64,000 bases of DNA from Panorpa germanica (GCA_963678705.1 OY783208.1:16427782-16491781); one strand, 5' to 3'; positions 23,413 to 35,833 are shown, counted from the first letter of the stretch. Numbers and translations are program-made. Notes: a model not told the origin generated them from the letters alone.

Positions 23413-26400
23413 TGGTCCAACCTCTGGAATTAAAGGGTGTTTTATTTTAGTAACTTCCTTTGCATGTTTTGCTATAAGTTTTCCTGTTTGTATATGTTTT
23501 AAATTCATAACGTTTGTTTGTTTATTTATTTGTTGAATTACATATTGTCCTTTTTTAATTGGATCTGCTTTATTTCTTAGATTTTTGTTTATGTAAACTA
23601 AATCTCCTATATTAAATATAGTAGCTTTTATTTTGTCGTTAATTCTGTTAATAGTAACATTTTTCTTGTGAATGTTTTCTTCGTGTATTTTGTCGTATAT
23701 TCTCTCTAGGCTGTCAAGATGATCTTTTATCTTGTCCTGGGTAATTTCCTTTTCTATTTCTAGATCAAATATGTTGCGTGTGTTTGATCCGTATAATACA
23801 CTTAAAGGAGTCATACCAGTAGTTGAATGTATGGTATGGTTATAGACTAATACACATTTATTCATTATTTCCACTGGTGAGATAGTATCATTAGTTTCTT
23901 TGATTATTCTATAATGTTCAATCAGTGTGCTATGTAGTCTTTCTACAGGGCTATTTCCGGTGTGATGTCCTGCTGTAGTGAAATGTGTATTTATTTTATG
24001 TGTAGCTAATAGTTCTTTTACTCCAAGATTTATGAATTCTGATCCTTGATCCATAATTATTGTTTGAGGTATTGGTATTGTGGATAGTATTTCTACCAAT
24101 TTGTTTACAATTTCTATACTATTTTTACCTAGTATGTTTTTTATTATAGCATATTTGCTAAAGGGATCTATCATTGTTAGATATTCTTTTCTTTCAATAA
24201 CAAATGTATCAATGTGTATTAGTTGAAAAGGTCTATTTGGAGTCTCAGTGATGTTCAAATGAGTTTGGGTAGGGTGTCGCTCATATTTATTAGATTTGCA
24301 TAATCTGCAATTGTCCACATATATTTTTATTTCTTTTTCTATGGTAGTCCAAAAATATTTTTCTTTTAATCTCTTGATTAAATCGGGTATTCCTCTATGA
24401 TTCGTTATATCCGTATGATATTCGTGTATTAAATTTTCTCTTTGTTGTAAGTCTTTAACGTATTTAACGTTTTTCATACACCTGTAGAGTTTTAACGTTG
24501 GAAAATATTCCTTTCGAACTATAATAAGGTTTCTGTATATGTCTTCTGCAGTTTGTACGTAATATTTTTCTTTAGGATTTAATTTTTTAAGTTCTTGTAT
24601 TAATTGGTCTTTATTTTTATATTTTACTGATATTTTAAAAATTTGTTGTGTATCTCTTTTTATTAATATTGTTTTAGGTGGTTCTTTAAAAGTATATGTT
24701 ATAAGTATCTGATGTAGATGTGATTCTAATGGTTTTTCACATATAGGTATTCCTTCATCGCTTTCTTGTTGTGAATGAATTGTTGCGTTAGAGACAGTTG
24801 AACTTCCTCTTATTGGTGGTGTTTTCATTGATCTTTCTTCCGGTATTTGATCAATAGTATTTTCTTCAGACGTTAGATCAATTATTTGTTCTGGTATTTC
24901 TTGTTGTTGTTCCGGGTTATTTTGTATAACTTCTATGTCGGGTATTTCGTCAAGAAATTGAAGATCCTCCATAGTCACATCTGGGTTATTAAAGAGTGAA
25001 CTGGTTTCATCTGGTTTTTCAGTTTTAGGGAAAACATTTATTCTGACTCTTGATAAAGCGTCTGCTACTTTATTTTGTTGTCCTGGTTTGTATTCAATCT
25101 CATAGTCATAGTCTAGTAACTTGATTTGGTATCTTGTTAATTTTGAAGAGACGTTCTTAGTGTCTTTAAGCCATACAAGAGGTCTGTGATCAGTTATCAA
25201 TTTAAATTTTCTTCCATATAAATGATGTCTGAAGTATCCTGTTGCCCATACAATCGCTAAGAGTTCTTTTTCGATTGTTGAATATTTATTTTCAGCTTCA
25301 TTGAGAGTTCGAGAAGCATATGCTATAGGCTTGTCGTTATTATTTTCCTTCTGAGATAATACTGCTCCGATTGCTATGTTTGAAGCATCTGTCGTTAGAA
25401 TAAATTGTTTATCATAGTTAGGTCGTATCAATATTGGTGCGTTTATTAGGGTTTCTTTTAAAACATTGAATGCTTGGTGGTATTCAGGTGTATATAGATT
25501 TTTATATCCTTTCTTGAGACATAGGGTTAATGGCTTAGCTATTTTCGCATAATCTTTTATAAATTTTCTGTATCCGGAGAGTCCAAGAAAACTTTTTATG
25601 TCTTTAGGTGTAATAGGCATAGGAAATTTCTTAATAGCTTCTAGTTTATTAGGGTTTGGTTTCAAGCCATTTGATGTTACAATATGTCCTAAGAATTCTG
25701 TTTCTTTCTTTAAGAATTCACATTTATCTATTTGAATTTTTAACTTAGCATCTCTTAATCGATTTAACACATGCCTTAAGTTTTCTAAATGTTCTTGTAG
25801 AGATGTTCCAAAAATAATTATATCATCAAGATACACTAGGCAAATATTATTTACTAGTCCATCTAAGACGTGGTTCATTGTTCTCTGGAAAGTCGCCGGA
25901 GCATTTTTTAAACCAAAGGGCATTCTAAGGTATTCATAGTGTCCTGTTTCTGTAGAGAAAGCGGTTTTCTCTACACTGTCAGAATGCATTTCTATTTGTA
26001 GAAATCCACTGTGTAAATCTAAGGTTGTAAAGTAATTTGAATTACCTATTTTACTAAGTACTCCGTCTATATTAGGTATCGGGAATTTATCTTCAATTGT
26101 TTTATGGTTTAGTTTTCTATAATCGTTAACAATTCTTATTTTCGCTTTTCCACTGTTGTCCATTTTCTTTGGGACTATTATAATAGGACAGTTATATGGT
26201 GATTGACTGTTTCTAAATATTCCTTGATTTTTCATATTTTCTATCTGTCGTGTAACTTCTTTTCTATGTATTTCTGGATAAGGGTAGTTTTTTACATAGA
26301 TGGGTTCATCATCTGTTGTTCTAATATGATGTTTAGTTACATTAGTAAAAGATAGTAATTCATTTTCTGCCGGAAATAAGTCTTTGTATGAATTTAATAA

Positions 26401-26867
26401 TTTATATAGATTTCTTGATTCTTCTTCATTAAGATGTTCATTTTTTATTTTTAATGTATTTAATTTAATAAATTCTTCATTGTCCATATATATTTTAATA
26501 TTTGTTTTCGGTGTTTTTAGTATATTATTTTCAAAATCAATTTTTCCTTTTAGTTGTTTAATTAAGTCAACGCCTATTAAACCGTGGAATTTCTTGTCAA
26601 AGTCAAACAAATATATTTTGTGATATTGGTTTTCTTTGAAAGTAGGAAATAGTGGGATTGTTGCCGTATATTTATGGTTGGTAGTTTGATGTGGTGTAGT
26701 GATTGAAAATTCATCATCTTTTACATATTTATTATAATTTTTAAAAGCAAGAGATGGTTTTATTAAGGTTCTTGATGATCCTGTATCAATTAGAAACTTA
26801 GCTTTTAATTCGTCGATATATATAAAAGGTAAAGGTGCATTTTTATTAGTGTTTAATTTAATATTTT
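23392..26867 (-). CDS. pol: Gypsy B Pol (protease, RT, RNase H, integrase)
   Basis: Open in the -1 frame relative to gag; the first Met is at 26610, but the protease (FLIDTGSSRTLI, about 26800) lies upstream of it, so expression by frameshift is likely. RT shows [24 protein letters not shown] and the active site YLDDIII. RNase H shows LTTDASNIAIG, EKELLAIVWA and TDHRPLVWL. Integrase shows a complete H-H-C-C (YHTDITNHRG, CRLCK) and core residues in HIDTF, MDQGSEF and PVERLH. No internal stops. It ends with TAA at 23394-23392, overlapping the env acceptor region. The catalytic set looks complete. Confidence 0.95.
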
Positions 26868-28187
26868 CTAATCCGAGGCACCTTCCTGAAAATCCTCTTC
26901 TTCTTCGTAATTTTCATTAGCTGGTTGTTCAATTTCCTCTTGATTTTCATAATTTTCCTCACATTCTTGTGGTTTGTCATATTGGGGTTCATTTTCATTT
27001 TTCACTTGATATTCCAAGTGATTTATTCGTGTCATTTGTGATGTTTCCATTGGTTCATACCATCTTTGGGTATTCTGTTGTGGAAACTGCTGTGGTCTTG
27101 GCATGGGTGGTTTAGTCATTGGTGCAGGAAACTGTGGTTTCTGCATATTTGTTGTTTGCCTCCAATTGTTAAAAGGTTTATTTGTGTTTTTATTACCAAA
27201 TGCCTGGTTTGGCACATTTTGAGACACAAATTTGGGCACTTGTTGCTGCTGTTGTTGTTGAGATACAAATGGTTTATGCTGTACTTGCATAGGTTTATAT
27301 TGTTGTTTAGTAGGGAAACTGTTTTCAGGTGTTCTCGCCGTTCTCAATGGATTACGATTTTTCTCATTTCCCATTCTAGTTCGAGCATACCTGACATTTT
27401 GTTCTTCGATAACAAATGACCATGCTTTTTCCAATGTTGATGGCATTCTTGCTCTGATATTGTCTCCTATGGTACCTCTTAGACCTTTCGTAAATTGTAC
27501 AAGAATAACATCTGTATACAATTTATATTTGGCTTCATACGCACTTTCGTCGTCATTTTCTTGACTATGTGATAATAGTGCGGCTTTGTGGTGGACACAT
27601 TTGTTATAAAAGTCCTGTGGAGTTTCTTCCAACTGTTGCTCTAGTAACCCGATTTCACAAACTAGAGTTGTCTCGTTTCGCTGGTCACCAAAGTTTTCTT
27701 TTAGGATAGTTTTTAATTCTTCCCATGATTGTATATTTCGTCCAGCTGTTACGTAAGCTGCACTGTCTTCTAATTTCGATATTATTGTTTCAACAATATA
27801 CTTTTGAATTGTTGGGGGTGCATCCTCGTAAATTTCAACAATAGTTCCTACTTGTTTTAAGAAGTCGGATAATTGTGCCGTATTTCCATTGTAACGTTTG
27901 ATATTTACGAAAAATGAATTGTCCATTCTGAAGGGATGAACTAATTCGTGTCGCGATATTTGGACTTGCTCTACAAGAGTCCGTTGTTGTAACGCCGATA
28001 GTCTCGTTTCTAATTCCTGAATTCTGTTCATAGCCTCAGCTAGAATTTGTTCAGCCGTGAGATTAGGCATATTGTCTGTTTTTATATTTAATTTTTCGAA
28101 TTGAAATGATAATTCACTGTCAAATTGATCAGAGTCGAAATTGGTGTAATCACTCGAAGAATCACTGGTGTTATCACTTTCACTCAT
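26868..28187 (-). CDS. gag: Gypsy B Gag
   Basis: 439 codons from ATG at 28187 to TAG at 26870-26868. An acidic, Ser-rich N-terminus is followed by a coiled-coil stretch (residues about 45-75) and a capsid-type retrotransposon gag region (about 100-290; SWEELKTILKENFGDQRNETT is the most recognisable block). The C-terminus is Pro/Gln-rich and then very acidic. There is no CCHC zinc knuckle, as is usual in errantivirus Gag. Pol follows in the -1 frame and overlaps the Gag end, so a -1 ribosomal frameshift is expected. I saw no canonical slippery heptamer at the overlap. Confidence 0.92.
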   Translation of the reverse strand: MSESDNTSDSSSDYTNFDSDQFDSELSFQFEKLNIKTDNMPNLTAEQILAEAMNRIQELETRLSALQQRTLVEQVQISRHELVHPFRMDNSFFVNIKRYNGNTAQLSDFLKQVGTIVEIYEDAPPTIQKYIVETIISKLEDSAAYVTAGRNIQSWEELKTILKENFGDQRNETTLVCEIGLLEQQLEETPQDFYNKCVHHKAALLSHSQENDDESAYEAKYKLYTDVILVQFTKGLRGTIGDNIRARMPSTLEKAWSFVIEEQNVRYARTRMGNEKNRNPLRTARTPENSFPTKQQYKPMQVQHKPFVSQQQQQQQVPKFVSQNVPNQAFGNKNTNKPFNNWRQTTNMQKPQFPAPMTKPPMPRPQQFPQQNTQRWYEPMETSQMTRINHLEYQVKNENEPQYDKPQECEENYENQEEIEQPANENYEEEEDFQEGASD

Positions 28188-28589
28188 ATATTAAATATTT
28201 GGGAATAGGATAGATAAAAGCAAGATAATTGTTAAAATTTAAAAACTGACTTACATTAGAGTTACTGCGATGAGTAGTCTCATTCTTGTAGGTCTCAGGA
28301 GTCTCGTACTGCTGATGTGCCTGTGGCTGCTCTGGTTCGGTATGTTGCAGAGTTGGTTTTTCTTTTTCACTTTTGTTTTCACTTTTGTTTTCACTTTTGT
28401 TTTTCACTGTTCTACTGGTTCTGATGTATATACAGTAGTTTGCGGACACTGGTTCTGTTGTATATACAGTGTTTAACTCGGTACTCCTAACTTGGTTCTG
28501 TTGTATGTACAAGTTAGTGTCACTTTTCGGTTCTTTTTAGGAATAACTGCTTTCAAAAACTTCGTTTTTACTAGTCACGGTGGCTAGTG
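28188..28589 (-). other. Gypsy B leader
   Basis: Untranslated leader between primer site and gag. It holds three spaced copies of a GGTTCTGTTGTATATACAGT-like segment (near 28416, 28448 and 28494) and a short TTTTCACTTTTG triple repeat (28368-28405). It may be involved in packaging or splicing; that is unproven. Confidence 0.6.
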
Positions 28590-28610
28590 AGTTATCCTAC
28601 CGACTGCGCC
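28590..28610 (-). promoter_or_regulatory. Gypsy B primer-binding site (tRNA-Ser type)
   Basis: Directly after the LTR end T, the minus strand reads GGCGCAGTCGGTAGGATAAC. TGGCGCAGTCG is complementary to the 3' end of insect tRNA-Ser (CGACTGC-G-CCA), the primer used by 297/17.6-type elements. Confidence 0.8.
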
Positions 28611-29129
28611 AGTTAAGTTTTGGGAGCGATACTTAACACAAAAAAAATACTTAATTTATTTTGAATACAAATTATTTATTTGATTATAACAATAATACAA
28701 TGGTTAAATAGTTTGTTGTAACAGAGTAGCCGAGTTCTGTTGTCAGAGTTCTAATAAGACTCATCCCCTCTTCTTTAGTTCATACCGTTTATATACTGTT
28801 TTCTTATTGTTGTTCCAAGGTGACATCTATTACTTTTATACGTATGTATTCAAAGGTGACATCTAATAGTTGATGACTATTAGTTGTTGTCGTGTGTTTT
28901 TCACAGGAAGTATATTTCGTGAATAATATTTATATTTTAAATAGTAACAGTTTACTTTATCTTTCAAAGGTGACATCTAATAGTTGATGACTATTAGTTG
29001 CTGTCGTGTGTTTTAAAATATAAATATATTTCGTGAATAATATTTATATTTTAAATAGTAACAGTTTACTTTATCTATTGTGTAATATGATGCAATAATG
29101 ATGATGTAGTAATTAGGGTATAGTTAACT
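28611..29129 (-). repeat. Gypsy B 5' LTR
   Basis: 519 bp, with the same tandem 114-bp segments and palindromes as the other LTR. It differs at about four bases by eye (near TTTGATTATAAC and TTATTGTTGTTCC). It would drive transcription of the element on the minus strand. Confidence 0.95.
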
Positions 29130-29370
29130 CGCTTTTCTGTTAAAATTTTATTGGTTTGTATCTATGCTATGTATCAGAGATGGCGCTGTATGTGAAAAAA
29201 GATTTTCCCGCTTTTCTGTTGAAATTTTACCTGAATTCCTGAATTTTCTTTGCTATAAACCTCACGGAGCCCGAGACTTTTCCAACGAATGCAAAACCGT
29301 GGAAATCGGTTCGTGCGTTCTGGAGTTATAACGTCAGGAATGAAAACCCGACTTATTTTTATATAGTAGA

Positions 29371-30102
29371 TCACCATTCTAAATTTTTTCTTTTCACTGG
29401 CATCGTCTTTTTTAGGTACGATCCAGACGGGTGAAGACCAGGGTGAATTAGATGGTTTAATTATTTCGTCATTTAATAGTTTATCAATTTGCCTATTAAT
29501 TTCTTTCTTATAAACGTAAGGATATCTGTAATTCTTACTATAAATAGGGTCTTCGTTGGTGGTGGTAATCTTGTGTTTGATATGATTCGTGAAGCTGAGT
29601 TTTTCATGGTTTTCTCTAAAGAGGTCAGGGTAGTTTTTTAAGAGTTCACATAACTGATGTTTCTCTTCACGATTCATATGTTCATTTCTTATTTGTATCT
29701 CATGTATTTGTGTGTCGCAAGCATCTTGGAAATAAATAGGTATAATAGCTTTTTCTGTAATCAATTGTTTGTTTTCAAAATAGATTTTTGCTTTTTCTGT
29801 ATTTAATAGATCAGAGCCTATAAGGCCGTCATATTTTTTGTTAAATCTAAATAAATACATTTTACATTTATTTTCCGAATTAAATACTGGAAATGTTTGT
29901 ACATGAGCTACTTGGTTGTGTTTCGTAGTTCCATGTGCAGTTTTGATGGTGAAAATTTCATTTTCTATTATTTCTGGTATGGTGGTGTATGCTAGTTTTG
30001 GATTTATAATTGTTCTGTTGCTGCCTGTATCTAATAAAAGTTTTATATTTAGTACTGGGTCTATTATGTAAGGCAGAGAGTCATGTTGAATGTTATTTAG
30101 TA
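29371..30102 (-). pseudogene. Gypsy A Pol: protease and start of RT
   Basis: The frame runs from about 30100 to the Helitron 1 junction at 29371. Protease motif [12 protein letters not shown] lies near 30050. DGLIGSDLL and the conserved linker follow, then the start of RT ([20 protein letters not shown]). The reading frame then enters Helitron sequence and gives a nonsense tail. The RT continues beyond the Helitron at 19046. The first Met is at 29860, but the protease lies upstream of it, again pointing to frameshift expression from gag. Confidence 0.9.
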
Positions 30103-31173
30103 CTATATGTTCTCTGTGGGTTCCAGGTGTTCGAGAAAATCCTGAGTATTTTCCTCTTGGTTTTCATATGCGTAATATTCTTCATTTTCTTCAACTCTTT
30201 CATATTCTTGCTCTTCTTCGAACTCTCCTTCTATGTTATTTAATTCTTCGGCTACATAGTTTAAGCCTGGTGTACTAAAAGTTGGCTTCTAGTTGTTGGT
30301 TGGTCTGACCGTGAAAGTTGTATCCATAGGAGTCCAATGTTTTCGAATGGGCATTTGGGGTTTTTTGTTCCAAACATTCGTTTGCTTCGTTTGTTGAGAT
30401 TGAGGCTTTTTAAAAGGTTGATAAGAGGTTGATGGTTCAGCTCTTTGGTTTGAGTAGGGTGGTCTATTTTGTTGAGATGGGTTATAATTATTTTGAGGGT
30501 GGTACGATGGTCTGTACTGTGGTTTTTGGAGTAGGGGTCTCTGAGGGTAGAATTGTTTAGGTATTTCACCCATCAGTTTCAGTTGTTGAATTCTATTTGT
30601 TTTTAGAGTGTCTTCTTTTATGATTATTTTTAGAATCTCCTCCATTTTTGTAATATTCTGAACTCTGAGTTGTGATCCTAATGGTTCATTAAGACCAGTC
30701 AAAAAGGCTTCTAGTGTTAAGTTATCATACAATTTTAATTTATGAGTCTTCACTAGGGGGTCTAATCCTCCAATTTGTGTTACATTATATAAATCATTTC
30801 TGATTTTGTTGCATTTGTCGTAAAAGATCATTGCAGTATCTCCTCTTTGCCGGAGTAGCATCAGTTCTCTTGTTAATGTCGTTTCCGATTTGTTTTCATT
30901 GTAGTTCGATATTAGTATAGCTCTTAATTCATCCCAAGTATGGGTGTTTCTATACTCTATTAATGCGTTTGCTTTTCCAACAATTTTACTTTTTATTGCA
31001 AGTAATAGTAACGCGTTGTCTGCAGCGTTTGCAGGAATATCCGGTAAAGCAAATTTCTTAATCACGTTATCACAACTTTGTAAGAACGTTGATAGTGAAT
31101 TGTCACCGTTGAATTCTTTAATGTACGATATAAATGTGTTATACGCCATTATAATGTATATTTTTTTTCTCAA
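30103..31173 (-). pseudogene. gag: Gypsy A Gag (premature stop)
   Basis: Opens near 31173 (the better start is ATG at 31149, MAYNTFISYIKEF). It encodes a capsid-type Gag: LSTFLQSCDNVI, THTWDELRAIL, ENKSETTLTRELMLLRQ, then a Pro/Gln/Tyr-rich C-terminal part. TAG at 30291-30289 interrupts it. The frame then continues for about 60 codons of acidic tail ([20 protein letters not shown]) to a TAG at 30105-30103. No zinc knuckle. BEL I inserted 16 bp upstream of the frame. Confidence 0.88.
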
Positions 31174-31189
31174 TATTCTTATATTTATG

Positions 31190-31948
31190 TGGTTGAGTGA
31201 GTTTGGACCTATGGAGATCTATATAAGCTTGAGGTTGGCTTATCTGCGATCTGTTGACGGTATCCAAATCTCGGATTGCTCGATTGCATCCAACTCCTTT
31301 GATAGCGTAGATTGCGCCAAAACTTCTCGAAGGACCTTTTTGTTATTAATTACTTAATAACAATTTTTTATTTTACTTTAAGTCAAATAGCAGCGAAACA
31401 CTAGTATTTTACAGAAAACATTTATTATACAAATACACTTGACGAATTACAATAATTGAAACTTAAATGAATATCTATATGTATCGATGTTACTGTGATG
31501 CAATTCACTATTAAAATCTTTATAATATTAATTTTATTATAATTGTTTAGATTATTAGACTGTTGAACGTTAGAGTTGATAATTTAGATGTTTACTGTTC
31601 TAGATGCTAGTTAATAATTTAAAGATGTTTACTGTACGAAGTTTGAGTTAATAATGAGTATTTTAATAATGATTGAACAGCACATTGGTACAAAAGGCAT
31701 TTGCCAACCAAGCTGGTGGCCTTGGAACGGGCTTGTATACTCGAATACAATGCCAGAGCATCAACGACAATAACTTTGTTAATTGATTGAATAACAAAGC
31801 AAAAATATAAAATATAAAAATAAGTAAACAATAGATAATTATTACAGAACTTAAAAACTAAAATATACAAAATTAAATTCTAATGAAATACATTAATGAA
31901 TGCGAAATATCTATATAAAAATATAGGTTGTGCATGCGTTCGTTAACA
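31190..31948 (-). repeat. BEL I 3' LTR
   Basis: 759 bp, from TGTTAACG (minus, 31948) to TGGTTGAG read on the plus strand at 31190. The Pol frame runs about 76 bp into it. A short open frame inside (31619-31870) recurs unchanged in the other LTR and is not a gene. Confidence 0.95.
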
Positions 31949-33987
31949 TACTCCCGCGCGTTAAAAATTGGAAGAGTCATCTTGGTTTTCAACTGATGTT
32001 CTGTAAGTAGCGGAACGAGATATTGCACTAGACGCTTTGTTTCTCCCTTAGCTGTCTTGATAGTGGCTGCTCGTGTCGTTGAAACTTCACTAACACTTAA
32101 TTTCACTTGGCTATCCAACATCCATTGCGATGGAGGAAGATTTGGCTTCTTGATTAAGACCAAAGCTCCTTGCTGCGGTACAGCATCCTTTGACATTTTC
32201 CATTTCACGAGCTGATTGCAGTATCCTAGGTAGTCGCTTGACCATCGTTTCCAACAACTTTGAATAAAGTCTTGAAATTGTGAGAAGCGCTGCGTTCGGC
32301 TTAATTTGATTGGAGCGTCCTCTGCAGGAGCGATTCTAGTGATTTGCCGTCCTACAAAGAGGTGTCCAGGTGTGAAGGGAATAAGGTCCTTGGGATCATT
32401 GGAAGCGGGATAAAAAGGGTGGAAATTGAGCATTGCCTCAATTTGAGTTTGCAGTGTATAAGTGTCTTTGAAATTGCTATGATTATTTAGTTTCGTTAGT
32501 TTGGCAAGTGGATAAAAATGTAAAATACTGTATTTAAAACAGTTAGGTTCAGAGTGCCATTTAACGATTAAATTTTTGAAATATTCTATACCTCCTGGAT
32601 CGATATAGAAGAGTTTGTCAGTTATAGTATTGCGGTTGATAGGTTTAAAATAAATACAAGCACCATATGCATTTACTAACGCATCACAAAAACCATGAAT
32701 TTCAAATGTTTTGGAATTCTTGATTAATGATTTTCGTGGTATGGATGCGTTGTTTAATGTCGGTAATTGCTTTATTAAAAGAGTCCATGTTTTTACTAAA
32801 TTTTCTGGAATTTCAACATTCCAGTGGAGATTTGTTAGCCATAATTGTTGTCTCAATAGCTTAGACGGTATAATGCAGGGTGATAATAATTCAAGCGGAT
32901 CAAAGATTTTGGCAATGAATGATAGAACATTTCTATTGGGCAATTTTACAGATGGATCAAAATGGGCGATATTGTATTTGAAACAGTATGTTTTTGAGCA
33001 CCATTTGACAACTAAAGTTTTGAAATGCTCTAAGTCTGCGTGATCTATATAAAAGAGTTGGTCTTGAATAGTGTTGTCTAAATCGAATAAAATAATGGGA
33101 TCGTTTGACATCCATTTTCGTAAATAAAATCCTGCACTGCCTAATGTTTCTATTGTTTTAATACAGCGTAGCTTGAATTCTGATAGATCATTTGATCCAG
33201 TCAGAAGCTTATCAACATATGAATCATTAAGGATGGTGTTTGTGGCATATGGATGTGAATTTAAAAATAATAATTTAGACCTTGTATGTAAGTTAATTAA
33301 CCATAGTTGTTGTATCATTAATTTGCATGGTATGTCACAAGGCAATAATACTGCAAGTGGATCCAAGGTTTTAGCGATTAATGATAAAACATTTGCTTTT
33401 GTTAATTTCATAAGTACTTGAATTGAATTTTGCAATTCCTTGACCGTAAAGATGCCGTTTGTCTTGTTTCTAGAATTTTGAATGAAACGTAAACAATACG
33501 TGGTGACGCTATTGATCGGTTTAAAATTTGAAAATTTGTCAAATATAGAATTTGACTTGGCTATGGAGTAATTTGACCATATGAATGATTTATGATGTTT
33601 ACTAGTAACACGCTTTCTTTGTGGTAAAAGAAAGGGTTTAGTAATTGCTGTTTTGAGAACTCCTATACCGTGATGCGGTAAAAAATATGTAGGTTCAGAT
33701 GAATTCTGAATAGTGTTAGTGGTCATGTGACCTAATCGTATATATTCATTAATGAATGCAGAATACATAGATTTATGTTGTTTATTTCTATCAAATTTTC
33801 TTTCCAATGAAAGAAATCGCTTGGTAGCTGCTGTTTTGGAATCTCCTAAGGCTGATGCGGGCAATTTTAATGGTAATGTAACTGCGAATCTACCATCTGA
33901 ATCGCGAGTAGTAGTTTTGCTGTAATGATCTTGGCATGCTTGTTCTTCTAAAGTTAAAGTGCTACATTCCTTAACAGACTCGATTTC
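31873..33987 (-). pseudogene. BEL I Pol remnant: shuffled RT/RNase H plus integrase C-terminus
   Basis: Continues the gag-protease frame after TAG 33990-33988, where related proteins have Trp. Start of RT: EEQACQDHY, TTTRDSDGRFAVTLPLK, FLSLERKFDRN. Then segments appear twice. FLSLERKF.RN.QHKS has a second version near FLLPQRKR. LSLIAKTLDPLAVLLPC has a second version LSFIAKIFDPLELLSPC. DQLFYIDHADLEHFK has a second version DKLFYIDPGGIEYFK. The RT active site reads YVDK (33219-33208) instead of YVDD. RNase H start HGFCDA is present. The integrase catalytic core is missing; its C-terminus is present (IEAMLNFHPFYP, TPGHLFVGR, GALVLIKKPNLPPSQW). It ends inside the LTR. Inactive. Confidence 0.85.
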
Positions 33988-35826
33988 CTAAAACTTGGAA
34001 ATTTGAGTTTGTAAGGATGTGTGATAGCAATGCGCATGATTATTATTAGTAAAAGATTTATATTTGGTCACTATCCAACCTAACGAAGTGTTTTGTAAAT
34101 GTAATCGATTACTATATAATTTTGCTTTGCCGACGCGTAATAGGTTCCAAAATATATCAGCTCCTAACAATAAATTTACAGATTGTGGTTCGTTAAAACT
34201 AGGATCTGCTAGTTTTATGCTATGCGGTATTGATAAATTGACAATATCCAATGTGATGTGTGGAATTTTGTCGGTTATTTTGTCTATAAGCAGACAATTT
34301 ACAAACGTTTTGTAATTGTTAGTTGATGAATGCAAAGTGATTTTTGCTTGTTTGTTTATTTTAGTTTCGGAATTACCAATTCCTGTTATTATTATATCTG
34401 AATTAGTAATGGGAACGTTTAATTTTTGTAATAAACTCTTGGTAATGAAGCTTGTTTGACTACCATTATCCAGAAGCGCGCGAGCAACAATTATTTTGCC
34501 GTTTTTGTCAGGAATGTTGACTAAAGCGGTTGATAGCATAGCTTGACTTTTCTGATTAGCGTGCGCCGTGAGTGTACTAGAGGTGCTAGCTTTAGGTATG
34601 GACTCATCTGATTCTTCAGTATCAATATGCAATAATGTATGATGCTTCTTTTTGCACGTAAGGAAACGATTATTTGAAAGACAACTGCTACTATTGTGAC
34701 CTTTGCGGAAGCAATTTAAGCACTGCTGCCTTTTTTGGATCTCATTGATCCGAGCCCTAACGTTAAGTTTTAAAAAGTTTTGGCAATGTCTTATATTGTG
34801 ATCCTTGTAACAAAATGAACATTTGTCGCGAGGTGATGCGAAAAAAGACTTGTGCGGTCTTGATTTATGAGTATTATTTGAATCACAACTATGTTCGTCC
34901 AACTCGTGTGCCCGTTCAAGGATGAAAGAAAGCATGAGGTCAATTTCTTGATAATCTGTTTTAGAGATGTCGGAAGCTAACCAATGCTTCTTAGTTTCAG
35001 AATCTAGTTTTTTCGATATTAAAATAGCAACAATGTGGTTCCACCTATTTTCCTCTGGAATAATGTTTTCTAACGCTTTCACGTGTTTTCTAATTGAGGC
35101 TGCAGTAGCTCTTAACTTATTGCTATTCTCAGAGGTGATAGCCGGAATTTTTAAAAACGCATTTAAATGATAAGAAAACATTTTTCTTTTATTGTCATAT
35201 GCTGTGACTAATAAATTCCAACATAGCTGATAATTTGTGGGGTCAAATGGCACCGATGCGATGCTGTCAAAAGCTTCACCTTTTAATGATCGACGTAAAA
35301 GATGCAATTTTTTGAAACTAGAATATTTTACTTGATTATGGACTAGACTTTCAAACGTGGCCTTAAACTCATCCCATTGTTCTATATTGCCGGAAAAAAT
35401 TGGAATGTTGATGGATGATAAGTGCACATCTTCATCTGAAAATACAGATGATTTTGTTTTAGGGGTAGGTAATGTTTGATTAGCAATCGATTTAGAAGTT
35501 GAGATGATTTTATTAATAATCGTTCCAATCCTAATGTATTGGGCAGAAAAATCATTGTTTTCGCTATCAATGCGGTCTATTTCAGCTTGATCCTCAGTTT
35601 GTTCATGCATTTGTTCATGAACTTTATTAATCGAAGCCATTAATGGTTGCCATTGTTTATAACATATTTTCATTCCATCCACATCGTAAGTGGATGGATC
35701 TGTTATATCAACATTTTCAATGGCTTTACTGCATTGCTTTAATGATGATTTAATACGATGTATTTTTGTATTTAAGATTTTTAAGGACTTTGTGAATGGA
35801 CCTTTAAAATCTCTATTAATATTTTA
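33988..35826 (-). pseudogene. BEL I Gag-protease (5' end displaced)
   Basis: The open frame begins after a stop near 35826; the first ATG is at 35673 and the true N-terminus is lost at the repeat insertion. It holds a DUF1759-type Gag (INIPIFSGNIEQWDEF, LLRRSLKGEA, AYDNKR), then Cys/His knuckles (CSFCYKDHNIRHC, CLNCFRKGHNSSSC). A DUF1758-type aspartic protease follows, whose site reads LLDNGSQTSFI. Many BEL elements have DSGSQ there, so Asp-Asn-Gly is a variant. The frame ends at TAG 33990-33988 and RT continues in the same frame. Confidence 0.88.
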
Positions 35827-35833
35827 AATAAAA

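Larger units (their letters stand above)
21205..29129 (-). mobile_element. Gypsy B: errantivirus-type LTR element, nearly complete
   Basis: Two LTRs of 519 bp each (21205-21723 and 28611-29129) flank gag, pol and env. Target duplication CGCT at 21201-21204 and 29130-29133. The LTR ends are AGTTAA...TTAACT, as in the 17.6/297/gypsy group. The LTRs differ at about four positions by eye, so the insertion is recent. Gag and Pol are open; env has one stop and one frameshift. The element sits inside a repeated sub-terminal unit of Helitron 1. Confidence 0.95.
19047..29370 (-). mobile_element. Helitron 1 (non-autonomous), inserted in gypsy A RT and carrying gypsy B
   Basis: 5' end TC at 29370-29369 with flanking A (complement of t29371). 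3' end CTAG at 19050-19047 with flanking T (complement of a19046), preceded by GCCATC-T-GATGGC and a CGG/CCG hairpin. The insertion is exactly between A and T with no target duplication, and the gypsy A reading frame continues across the two flanks. Removing gypsy B and its 4-bp duplication leaves about 2.39 kb, the same size as the copy at 51929-54326 (2398 bp). Coding capacity is only the N-terminal replicase region. Confidence 0.93.

Noticed and set aside
26860-26900. Search for a canonical -1 slippery heptamer at the gypsy B gag-pol overlap
   Set aside because: The -1 frame relation is clear, but no X XXY YYZ heptamer was found in the overlap, so no site is claimed.
31619-31870. 83-codon open frame, recurring at 39488-39739
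   Set aside because: It lies in the BEL I LTR and recurs only because the LTR is duplicated.
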